This document shows positions 47,675 to 57,895 of a stretch of DNA of 64,000 nucleotides, in pieces. Position 1 is the first letter of the stretch. Every line of letters starts with the position of its first letter. The position numbers and the translations under genes were made by a program. A model generated the notes under the pieces. It was not told the DNA's origin. It saw only the letters and a program-made list of their open reading frames with translations, and searched no databases. Source of the stretch: Tribonema minus (Eukaryota > Sar > Xanthophyceae > Tribonematales > Tribonemataceae); NCBI GenBank assembly GCA_017506865.1, contig JAFCMP010000047.1, positions 248,001 through 312,000 of the forward strand, written 5' to 3'.

Positions 47675-47875
47675 TACCGTAGGCAATGGCGATTAAGCCC
47701 CCCCCGTCTAGCACTTTTGGGGCTGATGCGTCATATAATGCTAGGGGAGCCCCGTCTTATACCATGTACCCCCGTCTTAGCGTCTGTTTACTAAAACATG
47801 GGCCTTTAACCCCTCCCTAATCACCATCCCCTACCCTAAACCATGTGGGGGGCTTAATCGCCACCGCCTACGGTA
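47675..47875. mobile_element. ~200-bp MITE with TA ends
   Basis: Inverted repeats of ~28 bp bound this stretch: left TACCGTAGGCAATGGCGATT, then AAGCCCCCC; right GGGGGGCTT, then AATCGCCACCGCCTACGGTA. The ends could be TA target duplications around CCGTAGGC...GCCTACGG, as for Tc1/mariner-like or related elements. The interior is C-rich on the plus strand with no frame. 47876-48720 shows nothing else. Confidence 0.75.
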
Positions 47876-48724
47876 CGTTTTCTGCATTCTGAAGCCTCAC
47901 ACCCCCATGCTGCAAGCCAGAAGGCTAAGTTTCAGGCGGACGGCTGCATGACGCCCGCATTATTGCAAGGTGTCTCAACTCGCTGATTGTCAACAGTGCT
48001 GCTGGGCACCAGTAAATGAATGGTGGTCTGCATGGAGGTACTGCTGCCGCCACCGATGGCGGACAACATCGTGCCACACTGAGCCAAGCACACACGTGCT
48101 TCAGCGCTTAGCAGCGGCACTGACATTGCATTTTTTCCTGATGCCCACATGACGGGCCGCCCCGGGGGCGCTTTGATGTTTCAACTGATTGGCTGACAAT
48201 GACAATATGAGGCCACCCACCACAGCAGGCCATGGTCATCGTGCAAGCGCGGTTCAGCCATGCCATCTTTTAAAAAAAGCAGCAGTGCACCCCCCCCCTC
48301 TGTCTACACACTAAGTGGAGCACTGCTGACGTCGAAAGGCATCTGACACATTGAATGTTAGCGGCCGGCTTTGCACCAGCACTTTCATTTGTGGTACATG
48401 TTCACATTTGCAGCATGGCACTAACTGCAGCATGGCCAACTTCCTGCTGACTGCAATAGCAAATTTACACTGGCCAATCTTTATCCACAAAACAATATCA
48501 GTTCTCGTCTGCTCTGCAATGTGCTCGTGGAACACAACAATGCCACGGATTGTGCTGAAAAAGAGCAGAAATGGGACTGCAAGCTGACATGGTGGGTCCA
48601 TCAGAACTAGCAGCCTGAAACCAGCAGCTGAGAAGAAGTGACCATCACAACAGCCACATAACTTGACCAATGAGAACGTTGCCTAAGCGTGCTGGTAAGC
48701 CATACGGACAGAAACAGATATTGT

Positions 48725-49794
48725 TGGGGGGGAAAAAATGTAAACATGCATGTCATTTACCAGCCGTGCCGCAGCGGCTTGAAGCAGTGTGTACAGAGGC
48801 AACCAGCACACAATCCAAACAACACGCCGCCCAGCAGTGCCTGTGCCTGCAGCATCCACGCACGCCCTTTTCATGCCACACATCAGACACGGATGTGCAC
48901 GATGGCATTGATGGCGGCACTGCATAAAGCGAGGAGGGCAGGGACTCAGTGACTCAGAGTCAAGACTCACAGACAGCGCAAGCCCCGCCTCCCGTACACA
49001 GGCAGAGCTGCACTTCGTCCCACGCCATCGTTGACCCCGCTGCTGCTGCTGCTGACTGCTCCGCAGTGCACAACGGCTTGCCGATGTACAAGTGGCTGAA
49101 GTGCCGGGTGCAATGCGGTGATGCAAAGTGCGTGGCGTGCTTGTGTGCGCGCCGAGCTGCTGCCTGTGCCTCCGCATACAAAATGCCTGAGAGGATGCGC
49201 AGTGTGCTGTTCTCAAGTTGATTGGCAGAGGCTGGAAACATCATCGCCGCCATCACCAACACCACCACCGCCACCATCGGGCAGCTATAGCAGTGGTAGG
49301 CAGCGGCGGCAGCAGTAGTAGTAGCAGCGGCGGCAGCAGCAGCGGCGGCGGCAGCGGCAGCCGCAGCGGCAGCAGCAGCGGGAGCGGCGGCGGCAGCACC
49401 AGCAGTTGCAGCGGCAGCGGCGGCCTTGTCTACGAGAGCATTCTTATGGCCACTGCCACCACCTGCTACTGAAGCAGATGCGACAGCGGTGGCGGCAGCA
49501 GCAGCAGCAGCATCGGCGGCAGAAGTTTTTGCAAAGCACTCAATGGCACAGGTAGCGCTAATTACAGCGAGACACTGCCCTGGCTACTGCTGCTGCTGCG
49601 GATGGACTCGTGGCGTAGGCGACACTAGCGGGGGCGTGCAATCATTGTGCGGACAGCCCTTGTTCAAGCTTGACTCTTTTGCTGGGCGCATCGCTTGCGT
49701 TCAAAGTGCTTCTGTTGTCTGGCACGGCGGTAGCGTCCGCTGGGCCCATTGCCGCTGCTGCCGCCTCCGCTTGCGTAGGCTGATCCTGCAACGT
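48725..49794 (-). CDS. Possible minus-strand gene, fragments only
   Basis: Three pieces look coding on the minus strand. Piece 1 (about 49645-49794, after a GTTGCAG acceptor) encodes DQPTQAEAAAAA...APSKRVKLEQGL with a Myc-like nuclear signal, then stops. Piece 2 (about 48971-49560) has a long Ala run (the GGC/AGC triplets at 49290-49440), then NQLENSTLRILSGILYAE and SHLYIGKPLC, ending at a perfect GTGAGT donor. Piece 3 (about 48767-48860) is hydrophobic (RRVVWIVCWLPLYTLL). I could not join pieces 1 and 2 in frame, and I recognise no family. It may be two genes or chance frames. Confidence 0.25.
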
Positions 49795-50403
49795 CACAGG
49801 GAGAACGATGAGAGGAGGTGAAAGGAGTGTACATGTGACAAGCACCACAGGGTCCATCGAAAGCGCGATGAATTCAGAGTGCTGTGGAATACACGTTGCG
49901 CTGGCGCAGTGCACTAAGTAGTCTGCCTTGCTCACATGCTTATAAAAATAACGTCGTTTGTCGGATATGGGCTGCCAACATTCGCACGCCAGACTGCACT
50001 ACAGAAGCAGATCAGCGCACCCTGCTTACATGAACATAAACATGATCCCAAATTGAGAAATAACGAACACAGGGTGAGTGCTAAATCACTGCGTAAGATC
50101 TGCATGTGGGTGTTGAACAATGTGAGCACCCAGGTTTACATTACAGTACTGTATGCACAAAAAGGACCCAACAGTCCCCGAGCTCAACAACAACCCATCC
50201 TTCATGGCGCTCACTTAAGCTCTAACTGCACTAGTCCCGATGTCGCAGGCATTGAGGTTAGCCAATTGTAAACCTAGCGCTGCACTCGCACGCTGCTCCA
50301 ACTTGGGTTGGGGTCACCTAACCCTAACCCTAACCCAAACTAACCCTGCAGAGCGCCGCAGAGCTCCTGCTTTTGCGTAATGAGTTCACCAGGCGCGCGC
50401 ACT
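49795..50403. other. Intergenic with a short telomere-like run
   Basis: CCTAACCCTAACCCTAACCC lies at about 50318-50337, just beyond the 3' end of the E2F gene. No gene was found in this stretch. Confidence 0.6.
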
Positions 50404-53019
50404 CTACACCTCAAAACATTCAAGTACATAGCCCAGACACCCTGAAACAAGTGACAATTTGGGATCACCACGCACCGGTGCGCCACGCTTGCGCGACGCG
50501 CCCCCCCCCTCGCCCCCGCCCCCCCCCGCCGCCCCCCCCCCATTCAGCAAGTGTCCCCCATTCGCAGGCCACTCAGACCCCCCGCTCGCCTCGCCGCCTG
50601 CGCCCGCTTGCTGAGCATCTGATGCAGCGCCTGCTGCTGCTGCTGCGGCGTCCTCTGCGTCGTCCGCGTGCGTGAGCAGCGACACCTCTATGGGTCCCGC
50701 TGGGCTGCGCAGGTGCATCTCGTACCTGCGCGCGGCGGGCAGACGCGCGGCGCAGCAAATCGACGTCAATGCGGTGCTTTGTGGCTGGGTTGGTGTAGAC
50801 GGCCGTGTGTCGGCAGCGTGACTGTCGAATAAGAACTTGTTCATGCGCGAGCAGAGACACCTCTATGGGTCCCGCAGGACTACGCAGGTGCACCTGGTAC
50901 CTGCGCGCGGCGGGCGGATGCGCGGCGCAGCAAAACGATGTCACCGCGGTTCGTCATTGTGTTTGATCGGTGTAGACGGCGGTGTGTCAGCAGCGTCACT
51001 GTCGAATTGATGCTTGTTCGGCAGGCTTTGTGGCATGACCGTGCGTGTATCAGGAAGTACACCTGAATGGACCCTGATGGGCTATCTAGGCGCATCTCCT
51101 GAGCGCGGAGCTGAGAATGTACTCCTTACCAAAGCGAGGCCCCGTGGATCATATCATGATCATCGAATTATTATCATGTTGGGGTTACTGAACAGCCCTC
51201 TGCGGAACGTCAACACGCAATCAGCAGCAGCGCTCATAGCGCAGCGCTCATAACGCAGCGCTCAACCCAGCTGCACGACGTGCCCATGTACCTAAGTAAC
51301 CCTAACCCTAACCCTAACATCCGCGCCTCTGCACGCAGCGGCACGTCACTACGTTGGGTAAGGCTGGAGGTAGGGTTAGGGCTAGGCTTAGGGCTAGGGT
51401 TAGGCAGCGGCAGCAGCGCTCACCGCGGGCGCCCCATGGAGTCCGCAATGTCCTCGGGCGTGGGCACGACGAGTGACGTCCCGGGCGGCGCGCGTATCGC
51501 AATGACCACATTCCCATGCGGCCGCTCCAGCTCCAGCACGTCCTGTTTCTTCACAGCGAGGTCCACCGCCGCCTCCTCCGTCAGGCGGCGCACGTAGAGG
51601 TGCAGGTTGTCGAGCTCGGTGAGCTCATGGTCGGCGTCCGCGTGCGCGTGCGTGAGCGCCTGTATCCTCTCCTGCGGCGGCGGGGGGGTGTTGCGTGCGT
51701 GCGTGCGTGGGCGCTGTGAGCATGAGAGAGGCTTCGTCCTGCGTATGAGCAGGCTGTTAGGGTCAGCGTTATGGTTGAGCGCGCTGCGCGAACAACAGAC
51801 GCTTCGAATGCGAGGCGACAGGTGAGTACTTGCGCCACGCATTCAGCAGGACGTGATTGTGCGTATGTGCCATGTGAGAACACCCAGTACTTCAGTCACG
51901 CGACGCCATATTCGTACTTCACCACGCAAATGTGACAGATCGACAGCGCGGCACTGGCGCGCCAACTCCTTGTCCTGAGTGCGCTACGCAAATGGTGGCC
52001 GCTTTGAGTGCGCGGCACAGATGGACGTCGGATTCCAACAGCAAAACGTCACTCAATACCAAACGCAACTGACCGAGTTGCAGTTGAAGTAAGTGTCTCA
52101 CCTGATCTTCCGGGGTTACAGCGCCGTCCTTGCCCAGCCACTGTATGTTGTTCTTGGAGATCTTGCGCACCAGCCGTATCCCCTCCAGGACGTTGGTGAT
52201 GTCGTAGATGCGCCGCTTCATGACGTTGAGCTCTATGGCTGCGGCGTTGCGACACGACAGCACGGCACGTCCCACCACTAACGTCAGTGAACAGCCCCAT
52301 CAGCTTTGTCAAGTGACTGGCTGAAGGAACAATGTTAAAAGTGTCTCTTGCAGTGTTGTGGTGCGATCCGGCGCATTCATAGCACCGCGCGAGTGATCAC
52401 TGCACAGTGCACTTGGAAGGCATCAGAAGACGGCCGGCCGAGAGAGGTTTGTAAACTACTGTGCATCCCCTACCACGGAGGGTACTCGTGAGGTCCAATG
52501 CACAGGCAGAGCTTCATGTCGTGTCGTCTAGGAGGTGTCAGTGCATGCCTACATACAGTACTGCGGCATGTACATGTCGGTGCACAAACTGATGGTGGTG
52601 CTAAGCTGACCCATACACGGTGCCATGCGCACAGTGAGCGCATCAGCAGTTGCTGTTGTAGCCACCTAACTCAACAAGACAGTGGCCGAAATCGTGACTC
52701 TGTCCCTAAGCTCGTTATGTTGACTTACTGGTGTTGGCACAACAGGCGCAGCAGCAGCAGCAAGATTGATGATCTTCGAGTATGTTGAGCAGCTACAACG
52801 AGGCAATGTGTAGCTGCTTCAGGAGCTCTGCCTCTGCCTCAACTTCATTCACAGGATTTGAAATAAGGCTCAGGTACCTGCTGCATTGAGGTCGAGCTGT
52901 TTGGACGGATATCGGTGAATCAAGTCCAGAAACCGCTTGGTCAGCACATTGAGGCTGTTGTCGAAGCGGCCACCGGGGGCCTTGGCTGGCTTTGGCTTAG
53001 TCGGACCGACGTACGGCAT
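50404..53019 (-). CDS. E2F: E2F transcription factor
   Basis: Exons complement 52878-53019, 52102-52238, 51424-51671 and 50404-50725 join in phase into 282 residues. The winged-helix DNA-binding domain (~17-92) reads [31 protein letters not shown], then the family signature [14 protein letters not shown] and SKNNIQWLG. Exon 3 encodes the coiled-coil/marked-box dimerisation region ([37 protein letters not shown]), and exon 4 its final strand ([18 protein letters not shown]). E2Fs pair with DP proteins and switch on S-phase genes through TTTSSCGC sites. The ATG at 53019 follows an in-frame stop, so an upstream exon is possible. The tail is Ala/Gly-rich with no obvious retinoblastoma-binding motif. 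The last exon exists in tandem copies. Confidence 0.9.
50573..51098 (-). repeat. Tandem copies of the E2F last exon
   Basis: Exon 4 has upstream relatives starting at 50900 ([20 protein letters not shown]) and 51098 ([18 protein letters not shown]). The copy at 50900 has the same acceptor (CGCGCAG|GTAC) and the same phase as exon 4 at 50725, and stays open to 50573. It is therefore a credible alternative terminal exon with a different C-terminus. The copy at 51098 has lost bases at the junction and would stop within four codons. Intron sequence between copies (GTTTTGCTGCGCCGCGC, CCGTCTACACC) is also repeated, giving a ~175-200-bp unit. Confidence 0.8.
51296..51408. repeat. Interstitial telomere-type repeats, inverted pair
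   Basis: AACCCTAACCCTAACCCTAAC at about 51298-51318 is followed ~50 bp later by TAGGGTTAGGG/CTAGGG runs at about 51371-51406 in the opposite orientation. Both lie inside an E2F intron. This is the TTAGGG type used by many stramenopiles and others. The inverted pair could fold into a hairpin. Confidence 0.8.
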
Positions 53020-53280
53020 TTTGTTGCCGGGCAGAAGCGTGTGTGCTGCTGGTTTGCTTGCTGTCCCAGAGCTCTACTGCACACGCTGAAAGACGCTGTA
53101 GCTTGCAGCTCGGAGCAGCAGAGTGACTTTCAGGATGGCGAGGGCTGCTCTTGCTACGTTGTGCTATGCGTTGATTGAGGGCGCCAAAAGTGTCGCGAGT
53201 GACTCGGCTGACAAAGGTCAACTTGACGAATCTGACGCGCCTCTACACAAACAACATTTGGTTGACGCGAGCACAACACG
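53020..53280. promoter_or_regulatory. Bidirectional promoter of E2F and the ABM gene
   Basis: The 261 bp between the two divergent ATGs must contain both start regions if the 5' ends are right. Within it, 53180-53189 reads GGCGCCAAAA, the reverse complement of TTTTGGCGCC, a consensus E2F binding site. The orientation and place suggest E2F regulates itself and/or its neighbour. Confidence 0.6.
53180..53189 (-). promoter_or_regulatory. Consensus E2F binding site
   Basis: On the minus strand this reads TTTTGGCGCC, matching TTTSSCGC. It lies 161 bp upstream of the E2F ATG and 92 bp upstream of the ABM gene ATG. A 10-bp match can arise by chance, but the position between an E2F gene and its partner is notable. 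Confidence 0.55.
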
Positions 53281-56272
53281 ATGGCGGCACGACAAGTTCA
53301 CCTGCTTTTGTTGCTGCTGGCGGTGGCCGGCGCGCTGGCGTTTGCTCCGCTGTCCTGCAGAACGGCTTTGCGACGTGCAGCAAAACGGAGTCATGTTCGG
53401 TCTGGGATGGCGATGCACTTCGAGGTGAGTGTCAAGCTGTGTATGCGAAGAGAGAGAGCGCCTCTGTTGACGCGTCTCCCGACGACTCGTTAGGCTGATA
53501 CCTCTTACATGCAGCAGGATCTGAAAGGATCCTGCACAAAACATGATCATGATCACGGATTTTTGTGCCCTAGCTTCCATTCTGTTGTCATCGTACCACC
53601 AGCAACATGGGTCGTCTGTGCTGCGCACAGCGCGGCACCGCTGCTTTTGCTGTATCCATTCTGAAACTCCTACTTAACACACAAGCAATCGCGACATCTG
53701 CTAAGCCGGGCGTGCTGCGTCTCACAGGAGGCCCTGGCGGATGTGCAGCTCGACTCGGAGCAGCTGCAGGCCAGTCGCTATATCGCCAGCAACCGCTTTA
53801 AAGTGCGAAAGAACTCAGGGGCCAAGTTCGAGCAGCGGTGGGCGCAGCGGACATCCAGGCACGTAATCTTGCCCTTACATTTGTGCTAGGGCTGCTCGTT
53901 CAGATTCTGCTTTCTCATACTGACCATGGCAATGTGCGGGATCACTTTCTGCTCTTCTGGACTGCTACCCTTTGCTGAAATGCACGCAAAAAGCTGTGCT
54001 TGCACGCGGCACATCAGCTTCAGCTCTACTCGTGTCTGTTTCGGTGCACAGCTGCAAGGCAAATGGAGCTGTGAGAGCAATGCCTCATTTGTGGGTGTAC
54101 TGGGTTTCCGTAGGCACTACAATGAGAATGGCGCAGGCATTTACTGCGTGCATGGGGCACTGTGCTGTCACAAAAATGATTGGGGCAAGGACTTGTCTTG
54201 TCACAAGCTCTCAGCAGCACCAGCTTGCACAAGGATGTGTTGTAAGTTCAATGTTGCCTGCCGCATCCATTGTGAGCCATTATACTAGCCGTGCGAGCCC
54301 AGTACTGCAAGCTTGCGGAGCTGATCGCTCTTTTGGATATACGTATTTTACACAATTGTTTGGCAGATCCGGTGTTATAAATCACAGTACAGCTGAATGC
54401 ATAGCTGCTATTCGCAGCGAAATGTGACACGCCGTGATCACTTCGCATTATCTGGGTGCACCAGAGTGCTGGTAGATCCCTTAGTATTTCTTTGCCGCAT
54501 GCTGCTCTGCACTGCGCACCACACATCTGTACTGTCGTCAAGAATCTGCTGATCAAAATGTAATTTGACCGTTCATGCCATGTGCACGCATTCGCTGTGA
54601 CTTCTTATTGCACTTCACATCTGCACTGTCGTCAAGGATTTGCTGATCACAATGTCATATTTGTGTTTTCACATTATATGCACGTGCTCACTGTTACTTC
54701 TTGTGTGCTCACTGTTACTTCTTGTGCGTCAACTGCAGGCTTGCGGAGCTGGACGGTTTCCGTTGGTTCAGTCTGCTGCGGCGTGTGGAGGGCCAGGGCT
54801 CTGACTACAGCGTGGAGGGAGATTTTGGCAACTACATATCCCTGACTGTCTGGGAAGACAAGGTGAGGACCGTGTGGCTTGTGAAAGGTCTTGCAGTAAC
54901 GTAAGCTCTGTCATGAGAAGTGCATTTTACCTGTTGCAGTGGCTACTGATTGCATGGAGCATTCACACAGGCAGCGAGCACAGTGTTTGTGAATCCATTC
55001 ACCGCGCTGTGCCGCATGGAACCGCCGCCTTTTGTGACGTAGTCAGCATCACAGTCATATGCATCTCCCACCCAATTTCTTCACATTTCATTCAAAAAAC
55101 CGAGCATTTATTGATTATGATGAATACTGGCTTACACACCGCTCAAACCGCACGCGACCGCCACCGCAGACAGCGTTCGACGCGTGGCGCACGGGCGAGG
55201 CCTTCAAGGAGGCCCACGGCGGCGGCGGCATCTCGGACTTTGTGAAGCTGCTTACGACGGCCATTTTTATTCTAGATGGTGCCCCCAAGCCCGCTTTCTA
55301 TTCCGGCCTGATACCGGTCGTGGGGGGCGCGGGGCAGGCGGAGGTGGGGCGCGTGGCGGGGGGATGGAGGACGGACGTGGTGGCCGACGGCGTCAAGCAC
55401 ATCCCCGCGGAGGTGAACTTCAACTTCAAACTTGAAACTAAACATCACCTACTTCAAGAATTGTTTCTACTTCAAGGGTCTCCTTTCATCTGGGTGTGTT
55501 GTTGCAGACGCAGCAGCCGATGGTTCTAGTGCCCCCCCCCCGTTGTCACCGGAAGTGTGCAACGCTGCGCGCAAACTGCCGGCTGCGCTGCAGAGCTTGC
55601 AGTCACCCTTCGTGGCAGCGTCACCAGCAGCGGTCCATGCCGTAAGCGTGCGTTCCATGTAGTCCTTGCGTCCCCAGCTGTTGTCCGCGGCACTCGCCAC
55701 GACCACTTGCGTGTGTGCGACCGTCGCCGCTGCCACTGCTGCTAGTGATGCTGTCTCGAAGAGTGACTGCAGGCGCTGCAGCACATTCTACCTACTTTGA
55801 AGTATGTACACTTTGACTGATGATGGGGGCCTGCAAGAGTCATCGGCTCCTTTTTCGCCTGCATGGGAGAGCTCACAAGAAGAGTCTAAAAGCCAATGCT
55901 GCGCGCATCTTCAACTTCCATCTTTAACTGTGACGCCCCCCGCAGGTGTACGTGGAGCTCAATCGCTTCCAGGCGCGCCCCGATGCGCGCGCGGACTTCG
56001 AAAAGCTCTGGGCCGCGACGGAGACCGCCGTCGCGGGCGCCGGCGACATGGTCTTCACCACGCTGCTGCGGCGCGACGTACCCGACGACGGCTACAACTA
56101 CATTGCCATGACGGCGTGGAAGAGCAGGGAGGCGGCGGAGCAGTGGCGCAACAGCAGCGGCGCGGCGGTCGCGGCGGCTGCGACGCGCGACGCGGCGGGC
56201 CTGCTGGCCGCGCCCGCCAAGCCCGCGTACTACGAGGGCGTGCTCGTGCTGGTGGACGAGGACGGCCCGTAG
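53281..56272 (+). CDS. Plastid-targeted protein with two ABM (IsdG/HmoA-like) domains
   Basis: Exons 53281-53424, 53728-53858, 54739-54862, 55170-55412 and 55946-56272 join in phase to 322 residues. The start is a signal peptide (VHLLLLLLAVAGALA) cleaved before FAP, followed by a basic stretch. This is the ASAFAP-type bipartite signal for import into a secondary plastid. Residues ~62-150 form one ferredoxin-like ABM domain (YIASNRFKVRKNSGAKFEQRW, then FRWFSLLRRVEG, NYISLTVWEDKTAFDAW). Residues ~215-322 form a second (VYVELNRFQARPDARADFEKLW, NYIAMTAWKSREAAEQW). ABM proteins include haem-degrading and other cofactor-free monooxygenases; the substrate here is unknown. Intron 2 uses a GC donor (GCACGT), the only choice that fits the phase. 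It shares its promoter with E2F. Confidence 0.85.
54311..54738 (+). repeat. Decayed exon 3 acceptor copy and tandem repeats in an ABM intron
   Basis: CTGCAAGCTTGCGGAGCTG at 54305-54323 copies the true exon 3 junction CTGCAG|GCTTGCGGAGCTG at 54733. Between them, CATCTGTACTGTCGTCAAG (54524) and CATCTGCACTGTCGTCAAG (54619) mark a ~95-bp tandem duplication. The unit GTGCTCACTGTTACTTCTT occurs twice at 54683-54723. Confidence 0.65.
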
Positions 56273-56277
56273 AGCGT

Positions 56278-56585
56278 GCGCTGCAGCGCTCAACATTGGG
56301 TCACGACTACGCTCAAATTTGCGTTGCAGCGCTCAGGCAGGGGCAGCAGCGCTCAGCTAGGGCAGCAATGCGCAAGTAGGGGGCAGCAGTGCTCAGCTAA
56401 GGCAGCAGTGCTCAGCTAAGGCAGCAGTGCTCAGCTGGGGCAGCAGCGCTCAGCCACAGCAGCAGCGCTCAGCAACAGCAGCAACAGCGCTCAGGTGTGG
56501 CCACAGCGCTCAGGTCTGGCAGCAGTGCTCGGCCACAGCAGCAGCGCTCAGCTGGGCCAGTGGCGCTCGGGTAGCTGGGGTGCGC
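56278..56585. repeat. GCAGCAGYGCTCAGCT minisatellite
   Basis: About sixteen imperfect units of 15-20 bp built on CAGYGCTCAG follow the ABM stop codon directly. The same core is scattered elsewhere: 10740-10990 and 19395-19660 in the bromodomain paralogues, and 51225-51265 in the E2F intron. Confidence 0.85.
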
Positions 56586-57121
56586 AAGGGCCAGGTGGGG
56601 GGGGGGAAGGGCTGCTGCGCTGGGGTAACAGTGCTCAGCGTGAGCATTGCAGCGCAGTGAAGGCTCATCATTGGTGGCTTGTTTGCAGGGCCATCGAAGG
56701 GCAACCAGAGTCGTAGGAGCAGTAAAAACCCTGGTCAATCTAGCCTAGATCTTCAAGAATAAGCTTGATTGATGGTTTGAGTTGGTGTGAACTAAGTAGC
56801 GCTAGCTGGCACCGGTGCGGCATAATGCATGTTGATGCCGGCTTCGTGAAGACTGCATGCACACCGGGCAGCTTGAGTTGTGGTGCGCGAGTAGATTTTT
56901 GGTTGATTAGGGGTACAAAGTCTCAGGATCATGCACATCACACATCTGTTTTAAAATACAAGTACACACGGCATTTGGGGACTCAGTGCATTTTGGTGAT
57001 TTTGCCACAGACTTGCCTCTAACGTGGCGTGCACAGAAGGGGACTTGGCACTGCCGCCTCAGCACTTGGTTTTCATGTGTTGCATGCATCCTCAGTGCTT
57101 GTCAAGGAAGGCATTGTACTG

Positions 57122-57145
57122 TTTATTAATTCTCGCTCAGGGCGC
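57122..57145 (+). repeat. Dispersed 24-bp motif, copy 2
   Basis: This copy is identical to that at 15641-15664 over the full motif. Sequences outside the motif differ. Confidence 0.75.
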
Positions 57146-57871
57146 GAAAAAGCCCACATGAATGGCATCTAACTTTGAAGCTTGCTGTGCGGAATTTACA
57201 TGTCGTGTGACAGTGTGAAAGCGTCTCAACGACAACCACTCAAACACCGCCGCCGCCAAATGGCATCTCGGAATCCTCCCCTCTGTCCTCCTCCATGTGC
57301 CCCCCCCCCCTGGCACTGTATTACAATTGGTGCCATACAGCCATCACAAACTGCGTCATGTGGCCATTGACAGGCGTATGTTTGTATGTATGCATTGTGC
57401 TTCATCATGGGTCAGTGAATGCATATGCTGCTGTTCCTTGTGTGAAACCCGGTTGCTGGTGGCAGTAGTTTTGTCTGGTGCCGCCGCTATCAATGACAAC
57501 GGTTGTCTGCATGATTCACACAAGGTGCGCTGCTATACACAACAGCTCAACAAGATGTTACCAAGATGAGAGCTTTGTGATGAATGGGATTGGTTTCAGT
57601 AAATGATTTCCAATGTATTGGCCCTCAACCATTCATCTTGAGTTGAAAGTTCATCATGTTCACTTGTGACATTGAACCAGCCATTTTCTTGTTGGTATTG
57701 AACCCAGTGCTTTGCTTCACCAATTCAGTCCAACAAAATATTTCTGATCATCAACGTGATGCTAAAGTAGGCCACAATGTGCACTCACCTGTAGGCGTAG
57801 GCGCAGCTGAAGGTCTGTTCCAAGAGTTGCATAAAGGCAGTGACAACTGAATGTGGTATTGTGATTTACTT

Positions 57872-57895
57872 TTTATCAATTCTCGCTCAGGGCGC
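57872..57895 (+). repeat. Dispersed 24-bp motif, copy 3
   Basis: It has one mismatch to the other copies (ATCAATTCTC in place of ATTAATTCTC). It lies 750 bp from copy 2 in the same orientation. Confidence 0.75.

Noticed and set aside
52102..52312. Apparent frameshift in the E2F DNA-binding domain ([10 protein letters not shown] in one frame, [10 protein letters not shown] in another)
   Set aside because: The real first half of the domain is in a separate upstream exon (52878-53019) that joins in phase at 52238, so the adjacent matches are intron sequence.
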